64,000 nt of DNA. Origin: Streptomyces sp. NRRL S-340 (GTDB taxonomy: Bacteria; Actinomycetota; Actinomycetes; Streptomycetales; Streptomycetaceae). A model generated the notes under the pieces. That model was not told the origin of the DNA and searched no databases. It worked only from the letters and a program-made list of their open reading frames with translations. The stretch lies in contig NZ_JOIY01000030.1 of the NCBI RefSeq assembly GCF_000720185.1, forward strand, positions 1-64,000. Direction: 5' to 3'. Within the stretch, counting starts at the first letter, position 1. Each line of letters opens with the position of its first letter. This document shows positions 53,403 through 63,600 of the stretch, one piece after another. The position numbers were made by a program, and so were the translations under genes.

Positions 53403-55988
53403 ATGACGACTTCCGCGACCTCCGGAACCGGCCCCACCGAGAACTCCCTGCGTCGCGCCCTCAAACGTGCGCGGGACGGCGTCGCCCTGGACGTCGCCGA
53501 GGCGGCGGTGCTGCTCCAGGCCCGCGGCGAGCACCTGCGGGACCTCGTCGCCTCCGCCGCCCGGGTGCGCGACGCAGGCCTGGAGGCCGCCGGGCGTCCC
53601 GGTGTCATCACCTACTCCAAGAGCGTCTTCGTCCCGCTGACCCGGCTGTGCCGGGACAAGTGCCACTACTGCACGTTCGTCACCGTCCCCGGCAAGCTGC
53701 GCCGCGCCGGACACGGGATGTTCATGTCCCCCGACGAGGTCCTGGACATCGCCCGCCGCGGTGCCGCACTCGGCTGCAAGGAAGCCCTCATCACCCTCGG
53801 CGACAAGCCCGAGGACCGCTGGCCCGAGGCCCGCGAATGGCTCGACGCGCACGGCTACGACGACACCATCGCCTACGTCCGTGCCGTCTCCATCCGCATC
53901 CTGGAGGAGACCGGCCTCCTGCCGCACCTCAACCCGGGCGTCCTGAGCTGGACGGACTTCCAGCGGCTCAAGCCCGTCGCGCCGTCCATGGGCATGATGC
54001 TGGAGACCACCGCGACCCGTCTGTGGTCCGAGCCCGGCAGCCCGCACCACGGCTCCCCGGACAAGGAGCCCGCCGTGCGGCTGCGGGTCCTGGAGGACGC
54101 CGGACGCTCCTCCGTCCCCTTCACCTCCGGGATCCTGATCGGCATCGGCGAGACGTTCGAGGAGCGCGCCGAGTCCCTGTTCGCGCTGCGCAAGGTCGCC
54201 CGCGCCCACCACGGGATCCAGGAGCTGATCATCCAGAACTTCCGCGCCAAGCCGGACACGGCGATGCGCGGCATGCCGGACGCCGAACTGGACGACCTGG
54301 TCGCCACGGTCGCCGTCGCCCGGCACATCATGGGTCCCACGGCCTGCCTCCAGGCCCCGCCCAACCTCGTCGACGGCGAGTACGAACGGCTCATCGCGGC
54401 CGGCGTCGACGACTGGGGCGGCGTCTCCCCGCTCACCATCGACCACGTCAACCCCGAGCGTCCCTGGCCGCAGATCGACCAGTTGCGCGAGCGTTCCGCC
54501 GCCGCCGGGTTCGAGCTGCGCGAACGGCTCTGCGTCTACCCGGAGTTCGTCACCCGGGGCGAACCCTGGCTCGACCCCCGCCTGCTGCCGCACGTGAGCG
54601 CCCTCGCCGACCCGGCGACCGGCCTGGCCCGCGAGGACGCGACCGTCGAGGGGCGGCCCTGGCAGGAACCGGACGAGGCGTTCACCGCCTCCGGCCGCAC
54701 CGACCTGCACACCGCGATCGACGCCGAGGGCCGCACCGGGGACCGCCGCGGCGACTTCGACGAGGTCTACGGCGACTGGGACGCCCTGCGCGAGGCGGCG
54801 GCGCCCGGCATGGCACCCGAGCGCATCGACACCGACGTCCGCCAGGCCCTGCGCACCGCCGCCGACGACCCGACGCGGCTGACCGACGCCGAGGCGCTGG
54901 CGCTGCTGCACGCGGACGGCCCGGCGCTGGACGCCCTCGCCCGGATCGCGGACGACGTCCGCAGGGCGGCGGTCGGCGACGACGTGACGTACATCGTCAC
55001 CCGCAACATCAACTTCACCAACGTCTGCTACACCGGCTGCCGCTTCTGCGCCTTCGCCCAGCGCCGCACGGACGCCGACGCCTACACCCTCTCCCTCGAC
55101 CAGGTCGCCGACCGCGCCCAGCAGGCCTGGGAGGTGGGCGCGGTGGAGGTCTGCATGCAGGGCGGCATCCACCCGGACCTGCCCGGCACCGCCTACTTCG
55201 ACATCGCCAGGGCGGTCAAGGAGCGCGTCCCCGGCATGCACGTGCACGCGTTCTCGCCGATGGAGGTGGTCAACGGCGCGGCCCGCACCAACCTGTCGAT
55301 CCGCGAATGGCTGACCGCGGCCAAGGAGGCGGGCCTGGACACCATCCCCGGGACGGCCGCGGAGATCCTGGACGACGAGGTCCGCTGGGTCCTGACCAAG
55401 GGCAAGCTGCCCACCGCGACCTGGATCGAGGTCGTCAGGACCGCGCACGAGCTGGGCATCCGCTCCTCGTCGACGATGATGTACGGCCACGTCGACCAGC
55501 CCCGCCACTGGCTCGGCCACTTCCGCACCCTGGCCCGCATCCAGCAGGAGACCGGCGGTTTCACGGAGTTCGTCACCCTCCCCTTCATCCACACCAACGC
55601 CCCGGTCTACCTGGCCGGCATCGCCCGCCCCGGCCCCACGGCCCGCGACAACCGGGCGGTCACCGCGATGGCCCGCCTGCTGCTGCACCCCTGGATCCCC
55701 AACATCCAGACGAGCTGGGTCAAACTGGGCACGGACGGTGCCGCCGAGATGCTCCGCTCCGGCGCCAACGACCTGGGCGGCACCCTCATGGAGGAGACCA
55801 TCTCCCGCATGGCGGGCTCCTCCTACGGCTCCTACAAGTCGGTCAAGGACCTCATCGCGGTCGCGGAAGCGGCGGGCCGCCCCGCCCGCCCGCGCACCAC
55901 GGTCTACGGCGAGGTCCCGGAGGAGCGCCAGCGAGCGGCGGCGGCCTCGGACGGCCACCTGCCGCGGCTGCTGCCGGTGCTGGACTGA
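53403..55988 (+). CDS. fbiC: FO synthase FbiC (CofG-CofH fusion)
   Basis: An 861-residue double radical-SAM enzyme. The N-half (CofG) has the 4Fe-4S motif C-x3-C-x2-C at Cys83, Cys87 and Cys90 (CRDKCHYC). The C-half (CofH) has Cys542, Cys546 and Cys549 (CYTGCRFC). Together they join tyrosine and the flavin precursor 5-amino-6-ribitylaminouracil to give FO, the chromophore of F420. ATG 53403. A terminator hairpin follows. Located back-to-back with the F420-type reductase gene. Confidence 0.97.
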   Translation: MTTSATSGTGPTENSLRRALKRARDGVALDVAEAAVLLQARGEHLRDLVASAARVRDAGLEAAGRPGVITYSKSVFVPLTRLCRDKCHYCTFVTVPGKLRRAGHGMFMSPDEVLDIARRGAALGCKEALITLGDKPEDRWPEAREWLDAHGYDDTIAYVRAVSIRILEETGLLPHLNPGVLSWTDFQRLKPVAPSMGMMLETTATRLWSEPGSPHHGSPDKEPAVRLRVLEDAGRSSVPFTSGILIGIGETFEERAESLFALRKVARAHHGIQELIIQNFRAKPDTAMRGMPDAELDDLVATVAVARHIMGPTACLQAPPNLVDGEYERLIAAGVDDWGGVSPLTIDHVNPERPWPQIDQLRERSAAAGFELRERLCVYPEFVTRGEPWLDPRLLPHVSALADPATGLAREDATVEGRPWQEPDEAFTASGRTDLHTAIDAEGRTGDRRGDFDEVYGDWDALREAAAPGMAPERIDTDVRQALRTAADDPTRLTDAEALALLHADGPALDALARIADDVRRAAVGDDVTYIVTRNINFTNVCYTGCRFCAFAQRRTDADAYTLSLDQVADRAQQAWEVGAVEVCMQGGIHPDLPGTAYFDIARAVKERVPGMHVHAFSPMEVVNGAARTNLSIREWLTAAKEAGLDTIPGTAAEILDDEVRWVLTKGKLPTATWIEVVRTAHELGIRSSSTMMYGHVDQPRHWLGHFRTLARIQQETGGFTEFVTLPFIHTNAPVYLAGIARPGPTARDNRAVTAMARLLLHPWIPNIQTSWVKLGTDGAAEMLRSGANDLGGTLMEETISRMAGSSYGSYKSVKDLIAVAEAAGRPARPRTTVYGEVPEERQRAAAASDGHLPRLLPVLD

Positions 55989-55989
55989 C

Positions 55990-56018
55990 GGCAGGGGCGG
56001 CGTCCTGCTGCCCCTGCC
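55990..56018. terminator. Terminator hairpin between convergent fbiC and TIR-WD40 genes
   Basis: GGCAGGGGC (55990-55998) and GCCCCTGCC (56010-56018) form a perfect 9-bp stem with an 11-nt loop, placed 1 bp after the fbiC stop codon and 12 bp from the stop of the convergent gene; it could serve both. Confidence 0.7.
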
Positions 56019-56030
56019 CGGCCCGCTCGT

Positions 56031-58877
56031 TCACGGTGTGTCCGTCGTCCGGGCCGGATAGGCGCCGCAGGCGGTGTGGGTCCGGGAGACGGCGGTGAGG
56101 TAGCGGGCACGTTCCGCCGGGGTGAGGCTGCGGCCCACCCGTCCGCACAGCGCCGCGATCCAGGCGTCGGCCGAAGTGTCCCAGGTCAGCACCTCGCCGC
56201 CCTCGGTGGCCGACCACAGCTGCTTCCCGTCGGGTGAGAAGGCGAGGCGGCTCTGCGTGCCCGTGCCGCCGGTGCCGGACCAGGAGAAGTCCGGGGCCGG
56301 CAGGGCCGTGTCCGCCAGCCGGTCACCGGTCCTGGCGTCCCACAGCCACACCGTGCCGTCCCCCGAAAGCGTGGCCGCCCAGCGGCCGGCCGGGTCCGCC
56401 GCGAGACCGCTTCCACCGGACCCGTCCGACCGCCACCGCAACGCCCCTGTCCCGACGTCCCACCTGGTCAGGGTGTGACCGTCGACGTTCGCGTACAGGG
56501 AACGGTCCTTTTCGGAGAGAGCCAGTGCGTCCACGGCCCCGCCCCCGACGTCCAGGCGGCGCAGCAGGCGGCCCGAAGGCACGTCGTACACGCGGACGGG
56601 GCCTTTGTCCGGGGCGATGGCCGCGAGGGCGCCGTGCTCGCTCAGAGCCATCGTGTACTCGGTGAGACCGGTCTTCTTCCGGTCCTCGTCCGACAGGCGG
56701 GGGACGGTACGCGGGAGCGCCGTGGACAGTTTTCCGGTTCGGGGGTCGAAAATCAGTACGGCTCCGTCCGTGGTCAGGATCACGGCTCGGCCGCCCTGCC
56801 CGCAGGCGACCCGGGTCCACCCCAAGGTGTCACTGTTCGCGGGCAGGGGGACGGCCGCCGCTTTGCGCAGCGCGCCGGGTCCCTTCTTCCACACGGTCAG
56901 CGCGGTGTCCGACACGGCGTACAGGGTGCCGCCGTCCGGGCTGAGGGCGACGTCGTCGTACGGGATCTCCTGCTCGTTGCTCGGAAGGTCCTTGCCCGCC
57001 GACCAGAGGTGCAGCGTGGAGGGGGATCTGTCGATGGTCTCCTGGCTCCATGCCACCTGTCCGGGCCCGCTCACGGAGAGCGGCGGCGGGTACTCGACCG
57101 TCGCTCCGTCGGGGATCCTGGCACCGTGCCTGTGCAAAGTGGGTCCCGCCTTACCCAGGTCCCACAGGGCCACAGTGGTGCCACTGGCCGAGGCCAGACG
57201 GTCGCCGGCGCCCGGTGAGAACGCCAGCAGCGAAGGCGCCCTGACCCCGGGAAGCGAGTCCACGACCGCGTGCGAGGGAGTGTCGTCCACCCTCCTGGCC
57301 ACGGTGAGGCCTTTGCTAGTGCCGATCGCGACCTGGTGATTGTCGGACACGGCCAGGCTGATGGCCTCTTCGTCGGGCAGGACCGGCAGGACGATCCCGC
57401 AGTTCCCCGCTTCGGAGCCGGGGAACTTCCCGGCCGCCAGCTGCCCGACCGTCATCAGGGCCAGACCGCCGTACTTGAGGAAGCCGAAGCAGTTTCCGCT
57501 CGGTGATGCGGCGGTCACATAGCCGTTGGCGGGGTACAGGGTGCCGTCGTCCGACTGGAGACGGCGCAAGGCGCCGTCGTAGAGACGCCACCCCCCGAAG
57601 GTGACCAGGGTCACCTTCTTCCCCTTGTCCTGAAAGGCGAGGTCCGCCGCCTTGCCGGAAAGGCCGGTGTCGACGCGCGCGTACGGTGCGTCGCTCCGTT
57701 CTCCGAACAGCCTGAGTGCTCCCTCGTCGTCGAAGACGGCCAGATTGTGGCTGGAGGACTGGAAGGCGAGCCCGGTGATACCGGGGGCGCCGGCGGGGAG
57801 CCGACGCGTGGAGTGCCCCTGCACGTCCCGTACGACCGTCTCGCCGGAACTGCTCCCCACGGCCAGCAGGCGGTCGTCGTCGCTGAACGCCAGGGAGGTG
57901 ACCTCCCCGTGGACGGAGATCCTCCCCAGCCGCCGGCTCCCGTCGGAGGTCCAGACGGTCACGGAGCCCTTGGCCGTGCCGACGGCCGCGTAGTGCCGCG
58001 AGGTGGTGAGGGCCAGGGCCGTCACCGCCGCGTCGCCCCGGACGAAGCGCACCAGGTGAGGGCTGCGGGTGGTGAGCTGGTACAGCGCCGAAAGGGTCTC
58101 CGGTGTCTCCTCGACCTGGTAGGCCTGGAGCGCCAGCAGCGAGGCGAGGTCCAGGTCGTCTCCGCTCAGGTTCACCGCGGTGGCGGCCAGTTGGCGGGCG
58201 GTCGCGAGGCGTGCCTGGTCCCGCGCGGTGTTCCGCTGCACGAAGGCGTACACGGCGGTTGCCGACGCCAGGACCGCCAGCGTGGTCGTGACCGCCAGCA
58301 TGGCCTGTCGGAAGCGCTGTAATTTGCGGCGCTGGGAGACGTCCTCACCGATCAGCTCGTCCTTGGGACGGCTGTGCAGTGGTGCGGCCAGGTCGGCCAC
58401 GCATTCGCGGAAGCGCGGGTCCCGCGGGGCGTCCTCATGGTCCTCGCTCAGCCACCGGAGGTCCACCCAGCGCGGTTCCTCGGTGAAGTAGCCCCGCAGG
58501 GCGTCCGGCAGGCACGTGCTGCGCTCCCAGTCGAAGTCCTGTGCCGAGTGGTCCCAGTGGAGTTCGCCCCCGGTGACGACGAGCAGCAGGTTCGCCGCCC
58601 GGGGACCCTGCCGCCACCAGGAGATCTCCTTGGCCACCCACGGGGAACGCGCGGACTGGGGCGACGCCAGGAGGAGGAAGAACTCGGAGTCGCCGAGCGC
58701 CTGTTCCACCGTGCTCCACAGCCCTGGGTTCGCGGAGAGGGCGGCGTTGTCGAGGAAGACCCGGAGGGCTCGTACCTTGTTCCAGGGCTTGGCGAAGCTG
58801 TGCAGGGCGTCTCTCAGCCAGCGGGCCCGGTGGCCATCCGCTTCGTGACTGTACGAGATGAATGCCGCGTAGCTCAT
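56031..58877 (-). CDS. TIR-transmembrane-WD40 protein
   Basis: A 948-residue protein. TIR domain (1-150): AAFISYSHEADGHRARWLRDALHSF, LRVFLDNAALSANP, and SPWVAKEISWW with Glu84 at the position of the catalytic Glu of NAD-cleaving TIRs. One transmembrane helix (191-213) and a helical linker lead into about 650 residues of WD40/beta-propeller repeats (TSLAFSDDDRLLAVGSSSG; WAATLSGDGTVWLWDARTG; RLAFSPDGKQLWSATEGG). TIR faces one side of the membrane, the propeller the other or both cytosolic, depending on topology. ATG 58877 follows GGAGAAG. GC content looks lower than in neighbours. It is divergent from a SLATT-like gene. Confidence 0.88.
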   Translation of the reverse strand: MSYAAFISYSHEADGHRARWLRDALHSFAKPWNKVRALRVFLDNAALSANPGLWSTVEQALGDSEFFLLLASPQSARSPWVAKEISWWRQGPRAANLLLVVTGGELHWDHSAQDFDWERSTCLPDALRGYFTEEPRWVDLRWLSEDHEDAPRDPRFRECVADLAAPLHSRPKDELIGEDVSQRRKLQRFRQAMLAVTTTLAVLASATAVYAFVQRNTARDQARLATARQLAATAVNLSGDDLDLASLLALQAYQVEETPETLSALYQLTTRSPHLVRFVRGDAAVTALALTTSRHYAAVGTAKGSVTVWTSDGSRRLGRISVHGEVTSLAFSDDDRLLAVGSSSGETVVRDVQGHSTRRLPAGAPGITGLAFQSSSHNLAVFDDEGALRLFGERSDAPYARVDTGLSGKAADLAFQDKGKKVTLVTFGGWRLYDGALRRLQSDDGTLYPANGYVTAASPSGNCFGFLKYGGLALMTVGQLAAGKFPGSEAGNCGIVLPVLPDEEAISLAVSDNHQVAIGTSKGLTVARRVDDTPSHAVVDSLPGVRAPSLLAFSPGAGDRLASASGTTVALWDLGKAGPTLHRHGARIPDGATVEYPPPLSVSGPGQVAWSQETIDRSPSTLHLWSAGKDLPSNEQEIPYDDVALSPDGGTLYAVSDTALTVWKKGPGALRKAAAVPLPANSDTLGWTRVACGQGGRAVILTTDGAVLIFDPRTGKLSTALPRTVPRLSDEDRKKTGLTEYTMALSEHGALAAIAPDKGPVRVYDVPSGRLLRRLDVGGGAVDALALSEKDRSLYANVDGHTLTRWDVGTGALRWRSDGSGGSGLAADPAGRWAATLSGDGTVWLWDARTGDRLADTALPAPDFSWSGTGGTGTQSRLAFSPDGKQLWSATEGGEVLTWDTSADAWIAALCGRVGRSLTPAERARYLTAVSRTHTACGAYPARTTDTP

Positions 58878-59039
58878 CGGCGTGCTTCTCCGTCCTTCTG
58901 CCGCGGGTGCGGGACCGTCCCTGGCATCCTTGCCTGACGGCCCACCAACTTCCTTTCCCTCCAGCCGTATTGAGTCCGCCGGTCGTGGCCGCCTTGTGAT
59001 GCTTTCCCAGCCGGACCCGAGAAGACCAGAGGGGGCAGA

Positions 59040-59912
59040 GTGAGTGGTACGGCGAACGGACTGCGGGACGACGATCTTCCTACGGTGTTCCGTTCCTCGG
59101 ACGGGGCGTCGCTGGCCGGACAGCGCCGCTACATCCAGGGCACGAAATGGCGTCTGGTGCTGGCGGTGGCCGCCGCGCTCTGCGGTGTGCTCGACCAGCG
59201 GCCTGCCTTGATCGTCCTGGTGCTGATCTTCGTGGCGACCGTCTGTGTGGAGATCTGGCTGCTCACGGAACGTCCGGAGCAGGCGTGGTACGACGGCCGA
59301 GCCCTGGCCGAGTCCGCGAAGACCCTCGCCTGGCGCTACGCGGTGGCCGGCGCGCCGTTTCCCGCTCAGCTGCCGCAGGGGGAGGCGGCGCACCGTTTCA
59401 ACGAAAGGCTGAAGGAGCTGCTGCGGGAGGCGCCCGCCACGAGTTTGGCCCCTGTGGGACTGGTCGCCGTGACGGACGCGATGAACGTGCTGCGAGCCCG
59501 CTCCTTCACCGACCGGAAGAACGCCTATCTGCGGGACCGGATCGAAGACCAGCAGCGCTGGTACGCGGCGAAGGCGAGCTGGAACGTGGCGCGGGCACGG
59601 CGCTGGCGCCTGATGCTGGTCGCCGCCGAGGGTCTCGGCCTGGCCGCTGCCGTCCTGCGCCTGACCGGAACCCTGACCTTCGACCTGGCCGGGGTCCTGG
59701 GGGCCGTCCTGGGGGCAGGAGCGGCTTGGTTCGCGGTGCGGCAGTACGAGACGCTCGGCCGCGCCTACACCTTCGCGGCCACCGAGCTGAGCATCATCCA
59801 CGGCCGGCTGTCCCAGGTGGACGAGGACCGCTGGGCGCAGGAGGTGGCCGACGCGGAGGAAGCGATCAGCCGGGAACACACGATGTGGCGGGCTTCTCGC
59901 GGGTCCGGGTGA
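59040..59912 (+). CDS. DUF4231/SLATT-like membrane protein
   Basis: A 290-residue protein with two pairs of transmembrane helices (about 38-52/56-75 and 190-208/215-233) separated by a helical, charged middle (LKELLREAPATS; FTDRKNAYLRDRIEDQQRWY) and a charged C-tail. This matches the DUF4231/SLATT group: 2TM-type membrane effectors found beside SMODS, SLOG and TIR sensors in conflict systems, predicted to form pores. GTG 59040 with GGGGG upstream. It is divergent from the TIR-WD40 gene across 162 bp. Confidence 0.75.
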   Translation: MSGTANGLRDDDLPTVFRSSDGASLAGQRRYIQGTKWRLVLAVAAALCGVLDQRPALIVLVLIFVATVCVEIWLLTERPEQAWYDGRALAESAKTLAWRYAVAGAPFPAQLPQGEAAHRFNERLKELLREAPATSLAPVGLVAVTDAMNVLRARSFTDRKNAYLRDRIEDQQRWYAAKASWNVARARRWRLMLVAAEGLGLAAAVLRLTGTLTFDLAGVLGAVLGAGAAWFAVRQYETLGRAYTFAATELSIIHGRLSQVDEDRWAQEVADAEEAISREHTMWRASRGSG

Positions 59913-60015
59913 CCGGCACCGGTCCTGCGGTCTTTGTGCCCGGGCCCTCCCGCGTCCCGCAGTACGATGAGCCGACGGTTCCCGGGGCCGAACAGCTGAG
60001 TAGCCGAGGAGATGC

Positions 60016-60594
60016 GTGCCCATGCCTGCCCGAATACCTTCGTGGGCCTGGGTCGGCGGCCTGACCGCCGCGGCGGTCGTCGCGGTCGGGACGCTGGCGG
60101 CCCAGGCGGACCAGGGCGCGCACCCCGTCGCCGACTCCGCGCGCCCCAGCGCGTCGGCCCCGGCGGGCAGGCACTCCCCGGCGGCGCCCCCCAAGCACAC
60201 GGCCCCGCCCGCGCCGCCGTCCGACTCCGGCACGGGCCGCCGCGTCGTCTACTCCCTGGGGCACAAGCGCGTCTGGCTGATGGACGTGCGCGGCATGCCG
60301 ACCAGGACCTTCGCCGTCTGGCCCGGCACGGTCAGCCCCGACCCGGGCGCCTACGCGATCTCTCAGCGGGTCGCCGACCCCACGAAGGGCTCGGACGGGG
60401 TGGAGATCGAGCACATCATGTACTTCGCGGGCAAGTCGGGCGTCTTCGTCGCCTTCAGCAACGCCGTCGACGGCTCCTCGCCGCCGCCGGTCGCCGAGGG
60501 CATCAAGACGGGCGGCGTCCGCACCGGCAAGCAGGACGGCGCGGCCCTGTGGGCGTTCGCGGAGAAGGGGACGCGCGTGGTCGTCGTCCCCTAG
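60016..60594 (+). CDS. Secreted/anchored protein with degenerate L,D-transpeptidase-like domain
   Basis: A 192-residue protein: N-terminal membrane segment (AWVGGLTAAAVVAVGTLA), a Pro/Ala/Ser-rich spacer to about 75, and a beta-domain VVYSLGHKRVWLMDVRGMPTRTFAVWPGTVSPDPGAY resembling the YkuD fold. The catalytic H-x-C-type segment of L,D-transpeptidases is not visible (IEHIMYFAGKSGVFVAFSNA instead), so enzymatic function is doubtful. GTG 60016 or ATG 60022; GAGGAG lies just upstream. Confidence 0.72.
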   Translation: MPMPARIPSWAWVGGLTAAAVVAVGTLAAQADQGAHPVADSARPSASAPAGRHSPAAPPKHTAPPAPPSDSGTGRRVVYSLGHKRVWLMDVRGMPTRTFAVWPGTVSPDPGAYAISQRVADPTKGSDGVEIEHIMYFAGKSGVFVAFSNAVDGSSPPPVAEGIKTGGVRTGKQDGAALWAFAEKGTRVVVVP

Positions 60595-60641
60595 GGGAAG
60601 GACGGCAGAGGCGGGACCGGCCGGTTCGGGGGTGGGCGGGA

Positions 60642-63600
60642 ATGGCGCAGGCGCGGCACTCGATGCAGGACCTGATCCGGCAGCGCAGGCGAGCGGGTTT
60701 CGTGGGCCGCGGCGGCGAACGCGCCGCCTTCCGGGAGAACCTCGGCCTCACCCCCGAGGACGAGCGGCACCGTTTCCTCTTCCACGTCCGCGGTGACGCG
60801 GGCGTCGGGAAGACCTTCCTGGTCAGGGAGATGGAGCAGATCGCCCGGGAATGCGGCGGGCTGACGGCGTACGTGGACGAGAGCGTCGGCAGCGTCCCCG
60901 AGGCGATGGCGGAGGTCGGCCGGCAGTTCGCCTCCCGCGGATGGAGGTGCAAGGAACTGGAACGGCTGCTGGCCGCCCACCGGGACCGCCGGCACGAGGC
61001 GGAGGCGGCCCTGGCCGTGCCGCAGCCGCAGCCCGACGGACCGTCCCCGGCCAGCGCCACGGCCATGCGCCTGGGCCTGGCGGGCATCGGGCTGATCCCC
61101 GGCGCGGGCCCCTTCGTCGGAGCCGTCGACGCCGCCCAGCTCGCCCAGGGGGCCGACCGGCTGCGGGCGGGCCTCAGCGCCCGCTTCCGCAGCCAGGACG
61201 ACGTGCAGCTCGTCCTGTCCCCCGAGCAGAGCCTCACTCCGGTGCTGCTCGGCGAACTGGCGGAGATCGCCTCCCAGGTGCCGTGGATCGTCCTGTTCTT
61301 CGACACGTACGAGATGACGGCCCCGTTCCTCGACGGCTGGCTGCACGACGTGATGGCGACCGACCGGTACGCCGGGTCACTGCCCGCGAACGTCGTCGTG
61401 GTCACCGCCGGCCAGCGCCGCCTGGACCCCGTCCGCTGGAGCGACTTCGCCGACTTCGTCCAGGACGTCGTGCTGGGGCCGTTCACCGAGGCCGAGGCGC
61501 GGGGACTGCTCGCGGCCAAGGGCGTGGTGGCCGAGCCGGTGGTCGAGGAGGTGATCCGCCTCACCGGCGGACTGCCGGTCCTCGTCTCCACGCTGGCCGA
61601 GACCCGGCCCGCCGGGCGCGAGGAGGTGGACGACCCGAGCGAGACGGCCGTGGAACGCTTCCTGAAGTGGGAGCAGGATCCCGTACGGCGGGCGGCGGCA
61701 CTGGCCGGCGCGCTGCCCCGGCGGCTGGACGCGGACGTGTTCCGGGCGGCGGCGGACTGCCCCGAGGCGGAGGCCGGGCCGCTCTTCACGTGGGTGCGCG
61801 GCATGCCGTTCGTCAGCGAGCGGGGAGACGGGCTGCGGTACCACGACGTCGTCCGCGCCCCGATGCTTCGCCTGCAGCGGCGGCGCTCCCCGCACGGCTG
61901 GGCACAGCGGCACGAGCGGCTGGCCCGGGCCTTCGGCGCCTGGCGTGAGCGGGCGGCGGGGGACGCGCGGCCCGGCGAGGAGTGGGAGCGGGAAGCCTGG
62001 CGCGAGCTGCGCCTGGAGGAGACGTACCACCTGCTGTGCGCGCGGGGGACCGCCGCGCTCGGCGGCGCGCTGCGCGATCTCGTCCTGGCCTGCCGGGAGG
62101 ACGCGGCGGCCGGCCGCCGGTGGGCGCGGATGCTCCAGGAGGCGGGGGCCGCCACCGGCCTGCCCGTCCTGGAGCGGTGGGGGACACGGCTGGGCGAGGC
62201 CCTGTCCGACGAGCGGTCCGGGGTCACCGAGGCCATGGACCGGTTGCTGGCCCGGCCCGCTCTGCGCGGGCGCGACCGGGCGGCGGCGCACGCGCTGCGC
62301 GGCCGGGAGCTCAAGGACGCCGGCGAGTACCGGCGTGCCCTGGCCGCCTACGACCGGGCGGTCGAGCTGGACCCCGGGCTGGCCTGGGCCCACTACGGCA
62401 GGGCCGTCACCTTCGCCCTGATGGACGACCACGCGGCGGCGCTGCCCGGACTCGACCGCGCCGACGAACTCGCCCCCGGCACCCCCTACATCATCGGCAT
62501 GCGCGGTGAGATCCTGCGGGTCCTGGGCCGCTTCGAGGAGGCCCTGGAGGCGTGCGACCGGGCCGTGGAACTGGATCCGGCGAACGGAGCCGTCCTGGCC
62601 ACGCGCGCGGCCTGCCGGCACCGGCTCGGACAGCACGAGGCCGCGCTCGCCGACTACGACCAGGCGCTGAGCATCGACGGGGAGTACCTCTGGGCGCTCG
62701 TGCGCAGGGCCCGCCTGCGCCGCACCCTGCGCCAGCCGGACGAGGCCTTCGCCGACCTGGACCGGGCGGCCCGCCTCGCCCCCGACTCCGCCTGGGTCGC
62801 CTCCGAGCGGGGCGACGCCTACCGGATCGCCGGCCGGTTCGAGGAGGCCGTCACCGAGCTGGGCCGGGCCGTGGCGCTCGACCCCGCCCACGCGTCGGCG
62901 CTGGCGAGCCGGGGCGCCGCCCTCGTCGAACTGGGCCGGGCCGAGGAGGCGCTGGGCGACCTCTCCCGGGCCGTGGAACTGGACCCCGGTTACACCTGGG
63001 CGCTGGTGATGCGCTCCCGGGCCCGGTTCCGGCTGGGGGACCGGGACGGCAGGGTCGAGGACCTGCTGCGCGCGGTCGGCACCGCCCCGCGGGACGTCCT
63101 GCCGCGCATCGAACTCGCCTACACGTACGAGACGGCGGGCCGGTACGACGAGGCCGTCGCCCTCTACGAGGAGGTCCTCGCGGAGCACCCGGAGGACTTC
63201 CGCGCGCTCGCCGGGCTCGGGGCTGCCCGTCTCGGCCGCTGCGAACACGCCGAGGCCCTCCGCCTCCTCGACCGTGCGCTGGAGGTCGCCCCGGACTACG
63301 ACTGGGCGTACGCGCAGCGGGCCCGCGTCTGCCTGGCCACCGGGCGGACCGAACAGGCCCTGGCCGACCTGGACCGGTGTCTCGCGCGGGAGCCGGGGGC
63401 GGTCTGGGCGACCTGGGAGCGGCGGACCGCGATCGAGGTGCTGATGCGCTGCGGCCGGTGGGAGGAGGCGACGGCCCGGCTCGCCGACGCCGGCCGGGAG
63501 GCGGCTCCGGACGACGACGGCGCCCTGGACCGGCTGTGGGCCGAGGCGCACCGGCACGCCGGGCGGCAGGCGGCGGCCCGGCGGAGCGCGGAACGCCTGC

